DNA of 64,000 nucleotides from Actinomadura madurae (GTDB lineage Bacteria > Actinomycetota > Actinomycetes > Streptosporangiales > Streptosporangiaceae). Positions 42,958 through 51,973 of this stretch are shown here, one piece after another. Both the position numbers and the translations under genes were made by a program. The stretch covers positions 1 through 64,000 of the forward strand of contig NZ_FOVH01000018.1 of the NCBI RefSeq assembly GCF_900115095.1, given 5' to 3'. The notes beneath the pieces are model-generated. The model worked only from the letters and a program-made list of their open reading frames with translations, was not told where the DNA came from and searched no databases. Position 1 is the stretch's first letter. The number at the start of each line of letters is the position of its first letter.

Positions 42958-44268
42958 TTGACCACTGTCACCGCCGCGTCCGTGCAGACCTTCCTCCTCC
43001 CTGACGTGGGGGAGGGGCTGACGGAGGCGGACATCATCAGCTGGCATGTCGCCGTCGGTGACGCTGTCACCGTCAACCAGATCATCGTCGACATCGAGAC
43101 CGCCAAGTCGGTCGTCGAGCTGCCGTCTCCGTACGCCGGCGAGGTCGTCGAGCTCCTTGCCCCCGAAGGGGAGACCGTCGAAGTCGGGACGGCGATCATC
43201 GCGATCCGCACAGCCGACAGGCAGGGGGAGGCCGCGCGGCCTTCCCCTGTTTCCCCCGCCGGGGACGACGAGCCGAAGCTCCTTGTCGGCTACGGCGCCA
43301 AGGACACCGGGGGCCACCGTCGACGCCGGGGTGCCGCTGTGCCGGCAGCCGCCGCCGCACTGACTCCCGTAGGGACACCACCGCCGGCCAAGCCCCGCGC
43401 CAAGCCTCCGGTCCGCAAGCTTGCGCAAGTACTCGGCGTGGACCTGTCGGCGGTCGCGGCGACCGGACCGGACGGCATCGTGGTACGTGAGGACGTGCTG
43501 CGTGCAGCCGAATCCGGTGTGGACACGGAGCCTCCGACGGAGGTCACGGCCGGTCCGGCCGCGGCCGAGACCCGATTCCCGATCAAGGGGGTGCGCAAGC
43601 ACACCGCGGCCGCGATGGTGGCTTCCGCGTTCACCGCGCCGCACGTGACCGAGTTCCTCACGGTCGACGTCACCAGGACTCTTGAGCTGCGCGAGGTGGT
43701 GCAGAGGCGGCGGGAGTTCCGCGACGTCAAGCTCACGCCCTTGGCCTTCGTGGCCCGCGCCTACCTCCGAGCTCTGACACGTACGCCGATGGCGACCGCG
43801 CGGTGGGAGGAGGCCACGCAGGAGATCGTGGTCTCCACCGGGATCAATCTCGGCATCGCCGCGGCGACGCCTCGCGGCTTGATGGTCCCGAACATCAAGG
43901 ACGCCCACACCATGGGACTCGCCCAGGTCGCCAAGGCGATCAACGAGCTGGCCGCCACGGCGCGAGCCGGGAAGACGCCACCCGAGGCACTGGCCGGTGG
44001 GAGCACCACCATCACGAACGTGGGTGTGTTCGGTGTCGACACCGGAACCCCGATCCTCAACCCGGGCGAGACCGCGATCCTCGCGATCGGCACGATCAGG
44101 AGACAGCCGTGGGTGGTCGAGGACGCCGAGGGGGAGCGGATCGTGCCTCGCTCGATCCTTCAGCTCGCCCTCTCCTTCGACCATCGCGTCCTCGATGGCG
44201 CGGAGGGCTCGCAGGTGCTCGCCGACACCGCGGCGTTGCTCGCCGAGCCTGGGCTGGCGGTGCTGTGA
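42958..44268 (+). CDS. bkdC: 2-oxoacid dehydrogenase E2 (dihydrolipoyl acyltransferase)
   Basis: 436 residues if started at TTG 42958, which has CAGGAG upstream; an in-frame GTG at 42928 is the alternative. One lipoyl domain carries Lys in DIETAKSVVELPSP. A peripheral-subunit-binding domain (KPPVRKLAQVLGVDLSAVAATGPDGIVVREDV) and a catalytic domain with SFDHRVLDGAEG follow. It transfers the acyl group to CoA and forms the complex core. It overlaps the E3 gene by 1 nt. Confidence 0.94.
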   Translation: MTTVTAASVQTFLLPDVGEGLTEADIISWHVAVGDAVTVNQIIVDIETAKSVVELPSPYAGEVVELLAPEGETVEVGTAIIAIRTADRQGEAARPSPVSPAGDDEPKLLVGYGAKDTGGHRRRRGAAVPAAAAALTPVGTPPPAKPRAKPPVRKLAQVLGVDLSAVAATGPDGIVVREDVLRAAESGVDTEPPTEVTAGPAAAETRFPIKGVRKHTAAAMVASAFTAPHVTEFLTVDVTRTLELREVVQRRREFRDVKLTPLAFVARAYLRALTRTPMATARWEEATQEIVVSTGINLGIAAATPRGLMVPNIKDAHTMGLAQVAKAINELAATARAGKTPPEALAGGSTTITNVGVFGVDTGTPILNPGETAILAIGTIRRQPWVVEDAEGERIVPRSILQLALSFDHRVLDGAEGSQVLADTAALLAEPGLAVL

Positions 44269-45401
44269 TGAGCGAGCAGCGTGCCGACCAGAGCTTTGAC
44301 GTCGTAGTCGTCGGTGCCGGGCCGGGCGGGTACGTCGCCGCGATCCGGGCCGCCCAGCTGGGAAGGTCTGTCGCGGTCGTCGAGGAGCGCTTCTGGGGTG
44401 GGGTGTGCCTGAACGTCGGGTGCATCCCGTCGAAGGCTCTGCTTCGCAACGCGGAGATCGTGCATCTCTTTCAGCACCAGGCCGCCACCTTCGGGATCGA
44501 GGGCGAAGTCTCGTTCGACTACGCAGTAGCCCACCAGCGCAGCCGCGACGTCGCCGAGGGACGGGCCAAGGGCGTGCACTTCCTCATGCGCAAGAACGGC
44601 ATCACCGAGATAAACGGCCGCGGGTCGTTCGTCGATGCCCATACCCTCGAGGTCACCTCCACGGAGGACGTGCAGCGGATCTCGTTCCAGCACGCCATCG
44701 TCGCGACCGGGGCGAGGCCCGCGGTGCCGTCAGGCATCGCTCTGTCGACGAACGTCGTGACCTACGAGGACGTGCTCCTCGATCCCGCCCTCCCGGGCTC
44801 GATCCTCATCGTCGGCGCCGGCGCGATCGGCATGGAGCTCGGTTACGTCCTTGCCAACTACGGCGTCGAGGTCACCATCGTCGAGTACGCCGATCGGGCG
44901 CTCCCAGCAGAGGACGCCGACGTGTCCCGTGAGGTGGCCAAGGCCTACCGCAAGCTCGGCGTAAAGGTGTCGCTCAAGACCCGAGTCACAGGGGTGGTCG
45001 ATGACGGGACGAAGGTGACGGTCGTGGCGGAGGGGCCGGACGGCACGGTCGAGCATCGCGTCGACCGGGTCCTCGTCGCCACCGGGTTCCGGCCCAACAC
45101 CGAGAGCCTCGGCCTGGCGGCCGCGGGGATCGACGTCGACGACCGCGGTGCGGTCGTCATCGATGAACGGATGCGGACCAGCCAGCCGCACGTGCACGCG
45201 ATCGGCGACGTCACGATGCGGCTCCAGCTCGCCCACGTCGCCGAGGCGATGGGCGTGGTGGCGGCGGAGACACTGGCCGGCGCCGTGACGATGGAGCCCG
45301 GCGACTACCGGATGATGCCGCGGGCGACGTTCTGCCAGCCGCCTCGGGGAGGCGCTGCAAGAAGCCTTCCACGGGCTCGAGGGTCACATGATCAATCTCT
45401 G
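44268..45401 (+). pseudogene. lpd: Dihydrolipoamide dehydrogenase (E3) with C-terminal internal deletion and frameshift
   Basis: The reading frame from ATG 44268 is a normal E3 for about 358 residues: FAD motif GAGPGGYVAAIRAAQLG, redox disulfide GGVCLNVGCIPSKALL, NAD motif IVGAGAIGMELGYVLANYG and YRMMPRATFCQP. At about 45341 homology jumps, in the +1 frame, to LGEALQEAFHGLEGHMINL and a stop at 45401, which is the natural E3 C-terminus. About 90 residues of the dimer-interface domain, including the HxxxxE catalytic His-Glu, are missing. Read straight on, the frame becomes a Pro/Arg-rich tail to 45671. It is very likely inactive; a housekeeping E3 elsewhere may serve the complex. Confidence 0.88.
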
Positions 45402-45465
45402 AATCCGCCCGTGTCCGCCCCTCGCACCCGTCCCGCGCCGCCGTATCCACGATCGAGGAGTCACC

Positions 45466-45886
45466 ATGCCGGCCCGCCGCACCCTTCACTCGGGAGAACA
45501 CGCCGACCTCATCCAACTCGTCCGAACCATCGCAGCCGAGGAACTCGCGCCCCTGGGCGCCCGCGCGGAGGCTCCCCGTCAGCGCACGATCCACCGTCGT
45601 CGAGGCTGCGCGCCGCAAGGACGCCGGGCTGCGCTTCGGGCGGGAGGCATCGATCGCCAAGCTCGTCGTGACAGACAATGCAATGAAGGTGGCGACGGAC
45701 GCCGTCCAGGTGCTTGGCGGTGCCCGCTACCCGCGGGACTACCCGGTCGAGCGCTCCATGCGTGAGCCGAGATGCCTGCTCAGCCCGAGCAGTAGCACCC
45801 GCGTGACCACTGAGCCACCGCAGACACGGACGGGCCGTACAGGTCGTGACGTGATGAGGACCCTTTCGAGGCAGTATCCCAACTGA
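45466..45886 (+). pseudogene. Remnant of an acyl-CoA dehydrogenase gene (internal deletion, truncated)
   Basis: ATG 45466 with GAGGAGTCACC upstream begins an acyl-CoA dehydrogenase N-terminus (HADLIQLVRTIAAEELAPLGARAE). By about 45585 the match continues in another frame with the family's C-terminal part: VVEAARRKDAGLRFGREASIAKL and VTDNAMKVATDAVQVLGGARYPRDYPVERSMRE. Some 280 central residues are missing, and the end is replaced by unrelated sequence to a stop at 45886. An isobutyryl- or isovaleryl-type dehydrogenase is expected as last gene of such an operon. It is non-functional. Confidence 0.85.
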
Positions 45887-45899
45887 GTAAGGAGCGAAG

Positions 45900-46325
45900 A
45901 TGTCAGAGACGACGAAGAAGCCCGCGCCGGGACAGACCCAGGGCGCACAGCAGGGCCCTAAGTTTGATCCGGCCGACTACGCGGCAGAACTGCAGAACGT
46001 CCGGGAGAACCGACGTATCGGCACCCAGATCTGGTTCGAGAACGACCAGGTAAGAATCTGGGACCTCTCCCTCGAACCTGGTGAAAGGGTGCCCTTTCAC
46101 TGCCACGACGAGACCTACTTCTGGACGGTGACCGATGCGGGTCGAGTGCTCCAGCGCTACGACGATGGAACCAGTCGGATCGTAGACGTCGAGGTCGGGC
46201 ACACCAACTTCCTCACCTATGGTGCCCATGAGTGCACCGTGCACGACCTTGAGAACATCGGTGACACGTTCTTCCGATGCGTAACTGTCGTGCTCAAGGG
46301 GGCGGACCAAGCGCGTCCTGCGTAG
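45900..46325 (+). CDS. Small cupin-domain protein
   Basis: 141 residues from ATG 45900 with AAGGAGCGAAG upstream. After a 40-residue polar N-terminus comes a single cupin: VRIWDLSLEPGERVPFHCHDETYFWTVTDAGRVLQRY with the metal-type His-x-His-x(3)-Glu-like pattern (HCHDETY), then VGHTNFLTYGAHECTVHDLENIGDTFFRCVTVVLKG with a second His. It may be a dioxygenase, isomerase or binding protein. It follows the decayed genes on the same strand and looks intact. Confidence 0.85.
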   Translation: MSETTKKPAPGQTQGAQQGPKFDPADYAAELQNVRENRRIGTQIWFENDQVRIWDLSLEPGERVPFHCHDETYFWTVTDAGRVLQRYDDGTSRIVDVEVGHTNFLTYGAHECTVHDLENIGDTFFRCVTVVLKGADQARPA

Positions 46326-46574
46326 ACGGCAACCCCGGGGTGGTGGCCGGCTGGGCTGCCGACGACCGTCACGGTATTCGGCATGTGCTCCTGGTCCCGC
46401 CTGCCCTGCGCGGGGCGGTATTGGCCGGGCTGAGAGCGACGCTGCCGGGCGTGCGCCTCGAAGAACTACCAGAGCGCTCCGCCGCGCAGGGGCAACACGA
46501 GCACCCACGAACCCGCCACACCAGCAGCCGCACCAAGATGGTGGATCTTCGGTGAGGATCCGGCTGGACCTCGG
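46326..46574 (+). other. Non-coding or remnant stretch after the cupin gene
   Basis: 249 nt. The plus-strand frame ending at 46555 reads GVVAGWAADDRHGIRHVLLVPPALRG followed by GLRATLPGVRLEELPE. This has the look of a protein fragment, but it has no start codon or ribosome site of its own. I do not recognise the parent family. Confidence 0.3.
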
Positions 46575-46880
46575 TCAGTCGATGCCTTCGATGATGCGGA
46601 AGTCGCGCTCGACGCCGTCGGGGAGGGCCACCAGCGCCTTCTGGTACGCCTCGCTCTCGTATGCCGCGACGGCCTGTTCAAAGCTGTCGAACTCGATCAG
46701 AACGACGCGTTGCGTGATTCCGGCCTCGTGGGCGACGACTCGACCGCCGCGGGACGGGAGGAGGGCCAGGTTGCGCCCGCCCTCAGCCCGGACAGCCGGA
46801 CCGGCCAGCTTGTCGTAGGCAGCCAGCCTCTCAGGGTCGGAATTGGCGGGGTAGACACTGACCCAGTAGCCCTTAGCCAT
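46575..46880 (-). CDS. DUF1330-family protein
   Basis: 101 residues from ATG 46880 with GGAGG 5 nt upstream. It has the DUF1330 pattern: MAKGYWVSVY at the start, ERLAAYDKLAGPAVRAEGGRNL in the middle, and RVVLIEFDSFEQAVAAYESEAYQKAL at the end. The fold is a small dimeric alpha/beta barrel of unknown function. It is divergent from the LysR gene, so the LysR protein may control it. Confidence 0.93.
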   Translation of the reverse strand: MAKGYWVSVYPANSDPERLAAYDKLAGPAVRAEGGRNLALLPSRGGRVVAHEAGITQRVVLIEFDSFEQAVAAYESEAYQKALVALPDGVERDFRIIEGID

Positions 46881-47065
46881 GGAAACCTCCAGTGTTCGGC
46901 CGGACACGTCCGACTTCGAATTGGCGTGATCGATCGATCCCGGCAACGGGTACTGCGGCCGGTTGAATCGTCATATGCGCAGGTTAGGGCTTGATGTGCG
47001 GTCGAGGGAAAGACCGATACGGGATAGACTCAGAACGGATCGTTATCAATCGGCAGGGAGGGCAC

Positions 47066-47968
47066 GTGGCGCCGGATACCGTGAGCCTGCGGTACTTCCT
47101 GGTGTTGGCGCAGGAGTTGAACTTCACCCGCGCGGCCGCACGGATCGGTATCGCACAGCCCGCACTCAGCGCCCGGATGCGCCGATTGGAGGCGGAACTC
47201 GGTACGGCCCTGCTGGTCCGCAACACCCGTAGCGTCGTATTGACCACGGCCGGTGCGGCTTTGGCGGAGTCCGCGCCGCCCGCGCTGGCGGCGCTGGACC
47301 GGGCATGGGACACCGCCCGGAGCGCGGCGGCCGGTGAACTGGGCACGCTGCGCATCGGATACAGCCTCAGCACCGGGGCCGAGACGGCACCGGCCCTGGT
47401 GGACAGGCTCAGTCGCGGCAGCCCGGGACTCGAGGTCGGAGCGGTCCCGATGGCGACACCGGAGATCTCCCCCGCGGTCGCCGACGGCCGCATCGATGCC
47501 GGGATCACCCGCGGTGAACAGCCGGGCCGTGGCGTGCGCCGGTTCCTGCTGCGGCGTGCGCGCGTCGGGGTCCAACTGGCACAGCACCATCCGCTGGCCG
47601 AACACCCGGAGATCGAGATCGCCGACGCGGCCGCGTATCCGCTGCGACTCCCCGACCGTGCGGCCAACCCCGTGATCCACGATCAGCTGTCCGCACTGTT
47701 CCGAGACATCCGACCACATCCCCACTTCCACACGCCCCCAGTCTCTTTCGACATGTATCAGCGCGACCTGCGCGACGGGCTCACCCTCGCCCCGGCCGGA
47801 GAAGCCGCGGTCACGGCACAACCGGCCGGTCTCACCTGGCGACCGCTGCGGGGCGCGCCCAGCCTGACGATCCACCTGGTCCTCCCACGCGAGCAGTCGC
47901 CACTACACCGCCGTATCCGTGCCGTCGCCAAAACCCTGGCGCACGAGCTGCATTGGCTGCCGGACTGA
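47066..47968 (+). CDS. LysR-family transcriptional regulator
   Basis: 300 residues from GTG 47066 with GGGAGGG upstream. The HTH is SLRYFLVLAQELNFTRAAARIGIAQPALSARMRRLEAELGTALLVRNTRSVVLTTAG, followed by a periplasmic-binding-like ligand domain from LGTLRIGYSLSTGAE onward. The 185-nt divergent region toward the DUF1330 gene is the likely operator region. Confidence 0.94.
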   Translation: MAPDTVSLRYFLVLAQELNFTRAAARIGIAQPALSARMRRLEAELGTALLVRNTRSVVLTTAGAALAESAPPALAALDRAWDTARSAAAGELGTLRIGYSLSTGAETAPALVDRLSRGSPGLEVGAVPMATPEISPAVADGRIDAGITRGEQPGRGVRRFLLRRARVGVQLAQHHPLAEHPEIEIADAAAYPLRLPDRAANPVIHDQLSALFRDIRPHPHFHTPPVSFDMYQRDLRDGLTLAPAGEAAVTAQPAGLTWRPLRGAPSLTIHLVLPREQSPLHRRIRAVAKTLAHELHWLPD

Positions 47969-48106
47969 CGCGCAAGAGGTCAAGCGAGACGGACGCCTGC
48001 GGTGACGAGGCCGAAGCCCTCGCGCCTGCCGACGTTGGGCACTGAAACGCTGGTGCAAGCGCCGACCCATACGTTGCATGGGCCTTCGTGCGTAGGCCCG
48101 GCGACC

Positions 48107-50770
48107 CTAGCGGCAGCCCAGCGCGGCCAGTTCGGCGTGCCCCTCGTCGATCCGGGCGGGCAGCAACTCCAGCGTGGCCGCGCGCTCGAAGCGCGCACCC
48201 AGCCGGTCCCACTGCTCCACGGCGTCCGCCAAGGCGGCGTGGTCGCCGAGCCGACCCCGCACCCGGGCCAGGCACGCGGCCGCCCAGGCGCTCTCGGCCG
48301 CGTACGGCTCCGCAGCGATGATCCGGTCGCCGGCGTCGGGAAGGCCGGCCGTTACCGCGAGTTCTGCCCCTACGACGCGCGCGTAGCCGACCCACCGCTG
48401 GTCTGAGAACGGCGCGAAGGCTCGTTCGACCTGGTCGGCCGCGTCGTCGAACCGGCCACGGTGGACGGCGACCCGGGTGTCGGCGAACATCAGGCAGGCC
48501 GCCACGACAGGCGAGCCCGCCGCGACCGTCAGCGCCCGTTCGCGCCATCGCCGCCGGTCCGCCGGGTCGCCGCGCAGGCCCTGGATCATCCCGGCGAGGG
48601 CGAGCGCCGAGGTCATCCACGGCATCCACGGATCTCCGTCGCGCCGCCACGCCGCCCACAGCGTCTCGGCCCGGCTGAGCGCCTCGTCGAAGTCGCCGGT
48701 GAGGGCAAGCGCGCGCACGAGCCGCGGGGACTGGAGGTACGGATGTCCGCCGAGCGGGTCGTCGGTCAGGGACCGCCTGGCCAGCGCCAGCGCAGCGGGT
48801 AGGTCGCCTGCGCCCAGCGCAGCCCTCGGCGCGACGTGGAACGCGTCGACGATCTCGGCGACCGCAGCCGGATCATGGCGCGGCAGGGTGGTCGCGATCC
48901 GCAGTCGTTCGTCGGCCAGCCGGTGGGCTTCCCGGAAGGCCCCGGCTCGGTCGAGCGCATTGCCAAGGGCGTCCATCGCTGCGACCAGTACCAGCGGATC
49001 GCCGGCCGCGCGGGCGAGTTCCACGGCCTCGGGGGCCCGGCCCAGGTCGGGCATCCAGCCGTGACCCTCGTGCCAGACCTTCGCCATGGCGACCAGCGCG
49101 GTGAGCCGCTGATCGCTCTGGTTCGCGTCGGCCGTCCTTTGCGCCTCGGCCAGCAAACGCGCCTGGTCGTCGGTCGGCGACTCGATCGGCCCGAAGTCGT
49201 AGCGCACGCCGATCACCACGGCCTCGGCACGCAGGTCGGCGGTGCCCGCGGCCTCGACGGCCTGCCGCATGAGCTCGGTGGCGCTGCGGTAGTCGGCGAC
49301 GGACAGCGCGGCGTAGGCGCCGGCCCGCAGGTCCTGGCCTTGCTCGATGCCGGTGGCGCACCGGGCCGCGGCCTGGTAGAGCGTCCGCGCTTCGACGAAC
49401 CGGCCCGCGGCGAAGGTCAGGTGGGCGAGCGTGCGCACGAAGCCGTGGGCCGCCGGGTCCGATCCGACCGCGGCGGCCGCCGTCCGCAGGTCATCGGCGA
49501 CACCGTCGAACGCCGATCGCCAGTCGGCGTCGAGCCGGATCTCCAGGTCGGCGGCGGTCGCGAACGCCCAGAGCAGGTACCGCTCGCGAATCGCGTCGTG
49601 CTCCCCCACGGTGCTCGCCTGGGAGAGGCCGAACGCGCGGATCGTGTCGAGCAGCCGCCATCCGCGACCGGTGCGCACGACCAGGTTGTGATCGACCAGC
49701 CGGCCCAGCAGATCGGCCACCTCGGCCCGGGGCATCTGCGGGCTCAGCGCCGCCGCGGCGTCCAGGTCGAACACCCCGACGAACGCCGACAGCCGGCGGA
49801 ACGCGATGCGCTCGTCCTTGTCGAGCAGGTCGTAGCTCCACCCGATCAGCTCGCGCAGCGAGTGATGCCGGGCGTGCATCCCCCGGCCGCCGGCCAGCAG
49901 CCGCAGCTGATCCTCAAGGCCGGTCAGCAGCCCGTCGGCGCCGAGCGCGGCCGCGCGGGCGGCGGCCAGTTCGACCGCGAGCGGCAGGCCGTCCAGCCGG
50001 GCGCAGATGGCGGCCACGACCGCCGGCGCCGCGGCGAACCCCGGATCCGCGGCGCCGGCCCGGTCCCGGAACAGCTGCTCGAGATCGGTGCCACCGAGTG
50101 GGCGCACGTGCACGAGTCGCTCGCCGGGAACGCCGAGTCGCTGCCGGCTGGTGGCCAGCACGGTGGCCTGCGGGCAGGCGGCCAGCACCCGTTCGGCCAG
50201 CGCGCTGACCTCGTCGATCACGTGCTCGCAGTTGTCCAGCACCAGCAGCGGCCGTCCCAGGCGCAGCCGCTCGAACACCGCCCGCTCGACGGACTGGGTC
50301 GCCTCGGTCACGTCCAGCGCGTCGGCGACGGCCTGCCCGACCGCCCCGGCCCCGGTCGCGGCCCGGACCGGTACGAGGTCGACGAAGGCGCCGCCGGCGG
50401 GGAACCGGGACGCCGCCTGCTCGGCGACGGCGGCCACCAGCCGGGTCTTGCCCACCCCGCCAGGGCCGACCACGGTCACCAGCCGCGACGTGTCCAGCGC
50501 CGCCTCGACCGCGGCGACGTCCGCGGCACGCCCGACGAAGGTCGTCCGGCTGGCGGGCAGCCCGAGGAAACGCCCGGTACGGGCCTGCTCCGCCCTCGCG
50601 GCCAGGGCGTGCCGGTCGGCGGCATCGAGCTTGCGCAGCAGCGCCGCGACGTGGCTCTCGACCGTCCGGACCGAGATGCGCAGCCTGCCGGCGATCTGCG
50701 CGTTCGACAGGTGCTCGCCCACGGCGGCGAGCACCTCGGCCTCCCGTGTCGAGATCTTCGTCGCGTCCAC
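48107..50770 (-). CDS. LuxR-type HTH / NB-ARC-like ATPase / TPR transcriptional regulator
   Basis: 887 residues. The LuxR-type helix-turn-helix is at the N-terminus (LSNAQIAGRLRISVRTVESHVAALLRKLDA, about 20-50), not the C-terminus as in classical LAL regulators. The ATPase has Walker A VVGPGGVGKTRLV near 100 and Walker B RPLLVLDNCEHV, with TSRQRLGVPGE and GLPLAVELAAAR as in AfsR-like NB-ARC modules. The remaining ~450 residues are helical repeats. It is divergent from the PPOX-like gene and probably controls it and itself. Confidence 0.93.
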   Translation of the reverse strand: MDATKISTREAEVLAAVGEHLSNAQIAGRLRISVRTVESHVAALLRKLDAADRHALAARAEQARTGRFLGLPASRTTFVGRAADVAAVEAALDTSRLVTVVGPGGVGKTRLVAAVAEQAASRFPAGGAFVDLVPVRAATGAGAVGQAVADALDVTEATQSVERAVFERLRLGRPLLVLDNCEHVIDEVSALAERVLAACPQATVLATSRQRLGVPGERLVHVRPLGGTDLEQLFRDRAGAADPGFAAAPAVVAAICARLDGLPLAVELAAARAAALGADGLLTGLEDQLRLLAGGRGMHARHHSLRELIGWSYDLLDKDERIAFRRLSAFVGVFDLDAAAALSPQMPRAEVADLLGRLVDHNLVVRTGRGWRLLDTIRAFGLSQASTVGEHDAIRERYLLWAFATAADLEIRLDADWRSAFDGVADDLRTAAAAVGSDPAAHGFVRTLAHLTFAAGRFVEARTLYQAAARCATGIEQGQDLRAGAYAALSVADYRSATELMRQAVEAAGTADLRAEAVVIGVRYDFGPIESPTDDQARLLAEAQRTADANQSDQRLTALVAMAKVWHEGHGWMPDLGRAPEAVELARAAGDPLVLVAAMDALGNALDRAGAFREAHRLADERLRIATTLPRHDPAAVAEIVDAFHVAPRAALGAGDLPAALALARRSLTDDPLGGHPYLQSPRLVRALALTGDFDEALSRAETLWAAWRRDGDPWMPWMTSALALAGMIQGLRGDPADRRRWRERALTVAAGSPVVAACLMFADTRVAVHRGRFDDAADQVERAFAPFSDQRWVGYARVVGAELAVTAGLPDAGDRIIAAEPYAAESAWAAACLARVRGRLGDHAALADAVEQWDRLGARFERAATLELLPARIDEGHAELAALGCR

Positions 50771-50887
50771 ATCGACCAGGATGGCGTACGTCGGTGATCG
50801 TTCAGTAGTGACTCAGCGCCCAGCACGGATGTCCAGATGCGCGCCGCCCGGCAGATTGGCTGTGCACCGTCGAACAAGGAGGTCACG

Positions 50888-50932
50888 ATGCTCAACCCGA
50901 CCGTGCCCCTGGAAGCGGGGCCGGCGTCATGA
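50888..50932 (+). CDS. 14-codon leader ORF ahead of the PPOX-like gene
   Basis: ATG 50888 has an excellent AAGGAGGTCACG ribosome site. It encodes MLNPTVPLEAGPAS and stops in ATGA overlap with the next gene's start at 50929. The PPOX-like gene has no good ribosome site of its own, so it is probably translated by coupling. It could also be the trace of a former gene start. Confidence 0.55.
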   Translation: MLNPTVPLEAGPAS

Positions 50933-51435
50933 CCGGCGTCGACCTGGACACCCACGCCCGTGGCCTGATGGACGCCAACCTGTACGTGATCCTGGGCACC
51001 GCCGACGCCGACGGCACCCCGTGGACGTCGCCCGTCTACTTCGCGGCCGCCGACTACGCCGAGATCTTCTGGGTGTCCAGCCCCGACGCGCAGCACTCCC
51101 GCAACCTCGCCGTGCGTCCCCGGCTGAGCATGGTGATCTTCGACTCGACGGTGCCGGCCTACCACGGCCGGGCGGTGTATCTGTCCGGCACCGCCGCCGA
51201 GCTCACCGGCCGCGACCTGGACCGCGGCATCGAGATCTACCCCGGAGACCCCGGCCGTGGTGGGACCGCCCTGTCGATCGAGGACGTCACCGCACCGGCG
51301 GCGTGGCGCCTGTATCGCGCGACGATCAGCGAGGCGTTCGTGCTGTGCCCCCGCGAGCCGCGCCAGCCGTGCCCCCTGCACGGCATCGCCGCCGACCATC
51401 GCGCACCCGTGATGCCCTGGCGGCATCCGGCCTAG
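50929..51435 (+). CDS. Pyridoxamine-5'-phosphate-oxidase-like flavin protein
   Basis: 168 residues from ATG 50929. The split-barrel FMN fold is recognisable from MDANLYVILGTADADGTPWTSPVYFAADYAEIFWVS-type segments, with HSRNLAVRPRLSMVIFDSTVP and AVYLSGTAAEL. Family members reduce small molecules with F420 or FMN, or bind haem. The cofactor cannot be told. It is divergent from the large LuxR-type regulator. Confidence 0.88.
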   Translation: MTGVDLDTHARGLMDANLYVILGTADADGTPWTSPVYFAAADYAEIFWVSSPDAQHSRNLAVRPRLSMVIFDSTVPAYHGRAVYLSGTAAELTGRDLDRGIEIYPGDPGRGGTALSIEDVTAPAAWRLYRATISEAFVLCPREPRQPCPLHGIAADHRAPVMPWRHPA

Positions 51436-51495
51436 TGCTCGAACGGCGCCAGGCGTCCCCGGTGCGCTTCCCTGTGCCGGAAAGGAAGAAACAGT

Positions 51496-51762
51496 ATGGC
51501 GAAGTCCGTGTTGTACATGTCGATGTCGCTCGACGGGTTCATCGCAGGCCCGGATGACGGCCCGGGCAACGGGCTCGGGATCGGCGGCATCCGGCTGCAC
51601 GAGTGGCTCGGCGAGCCTGTCTCCGACCCACCGCATTTCGACCCGCCGGGGCTGAACGGGCAGGTGTTCAGCGAGCTGCTGGCGACGGGCGCGGTCGTCG
51701 TGGGTCGCAAGACGTTCGAGTACGCCGGCAACTGGCGCGGTGATCACCACGGCGCCGTAGAG
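51496..51762 (+). pseudogene. Truncated RibD-C/dihydrofolate-reductase-like gene
   Basis: ATG 51496 with GGAAAGGAAG upstream begins a normal RibD C-terminal-domain reductase: VLYMSMSLDGFIAGPDDGPGNGLGIGG, IRLHEWLGEPV and VFSELLATGAVVVGRKTFEYAGNWRGDHHG. Homology ends near 51760 after about 88 residues; a full protein has 180-200. The frame then runs into low-similarity sequence and the tRNA-Glu gene. The NADPH-site second half is lost, so it is inactive. Confidence 0.8.
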
Positions 51763-51825
51763 TCTCAGTGCGCCGGCGGCTGCGGCGATCGGGGCCGCCG
51801 GAACGGGAGCGCGCGGCGGGCCGTG

Positions 51826-51901
51826 TGGTACCCCCTACCGGATTCGAACCGGCGCTACCGCCTTGAAAGGGCGGCGTCCTAGGCCGCTAGACGAAGGGGG
51901 C
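51826..51901 (-). tRNA. tRNA-Glu (anticodon TTC)
   Basis: On the minus strand the 76-nt sequence begins GCCCCCTTCGTC and ends AGGGGGTACCA with encoded CCA. The anticodon arm is CCGCC-CTTTCAA-GGCGG with anticodon TTC (Glu). The T arm has GGTTCGAATCC. The 7-bp acceptor stem has one G-T pair at 1-72, as in related actinomycete tRNA-Glu. Its 3' end faces the broken RibD-C gene. Confidence 0.97.
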
Positions 51902-51973
51902 CCGGTGGTGGCGGGGTTGGCCGCCACTCGACCTCGCCAGTGTAGAGGACGTGGCGGGGCGGCGCGCAAACGG

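Noticed and set aside
46326..46574. Possible small gene after the cupin gene
   Set aside because: The open frame has protein-like wording but no start codon with a ribosome site and no family I recognise, so it is listed as an unassigned remnant rather than a CDS.
51826..51901. tRNA-Glu as a proven attachment site
   Set aside because: I could not find a second copy of the tRNA 3' end elsewhere in the window and no integrase gene is present, so only a suggestion is kept among the findings.
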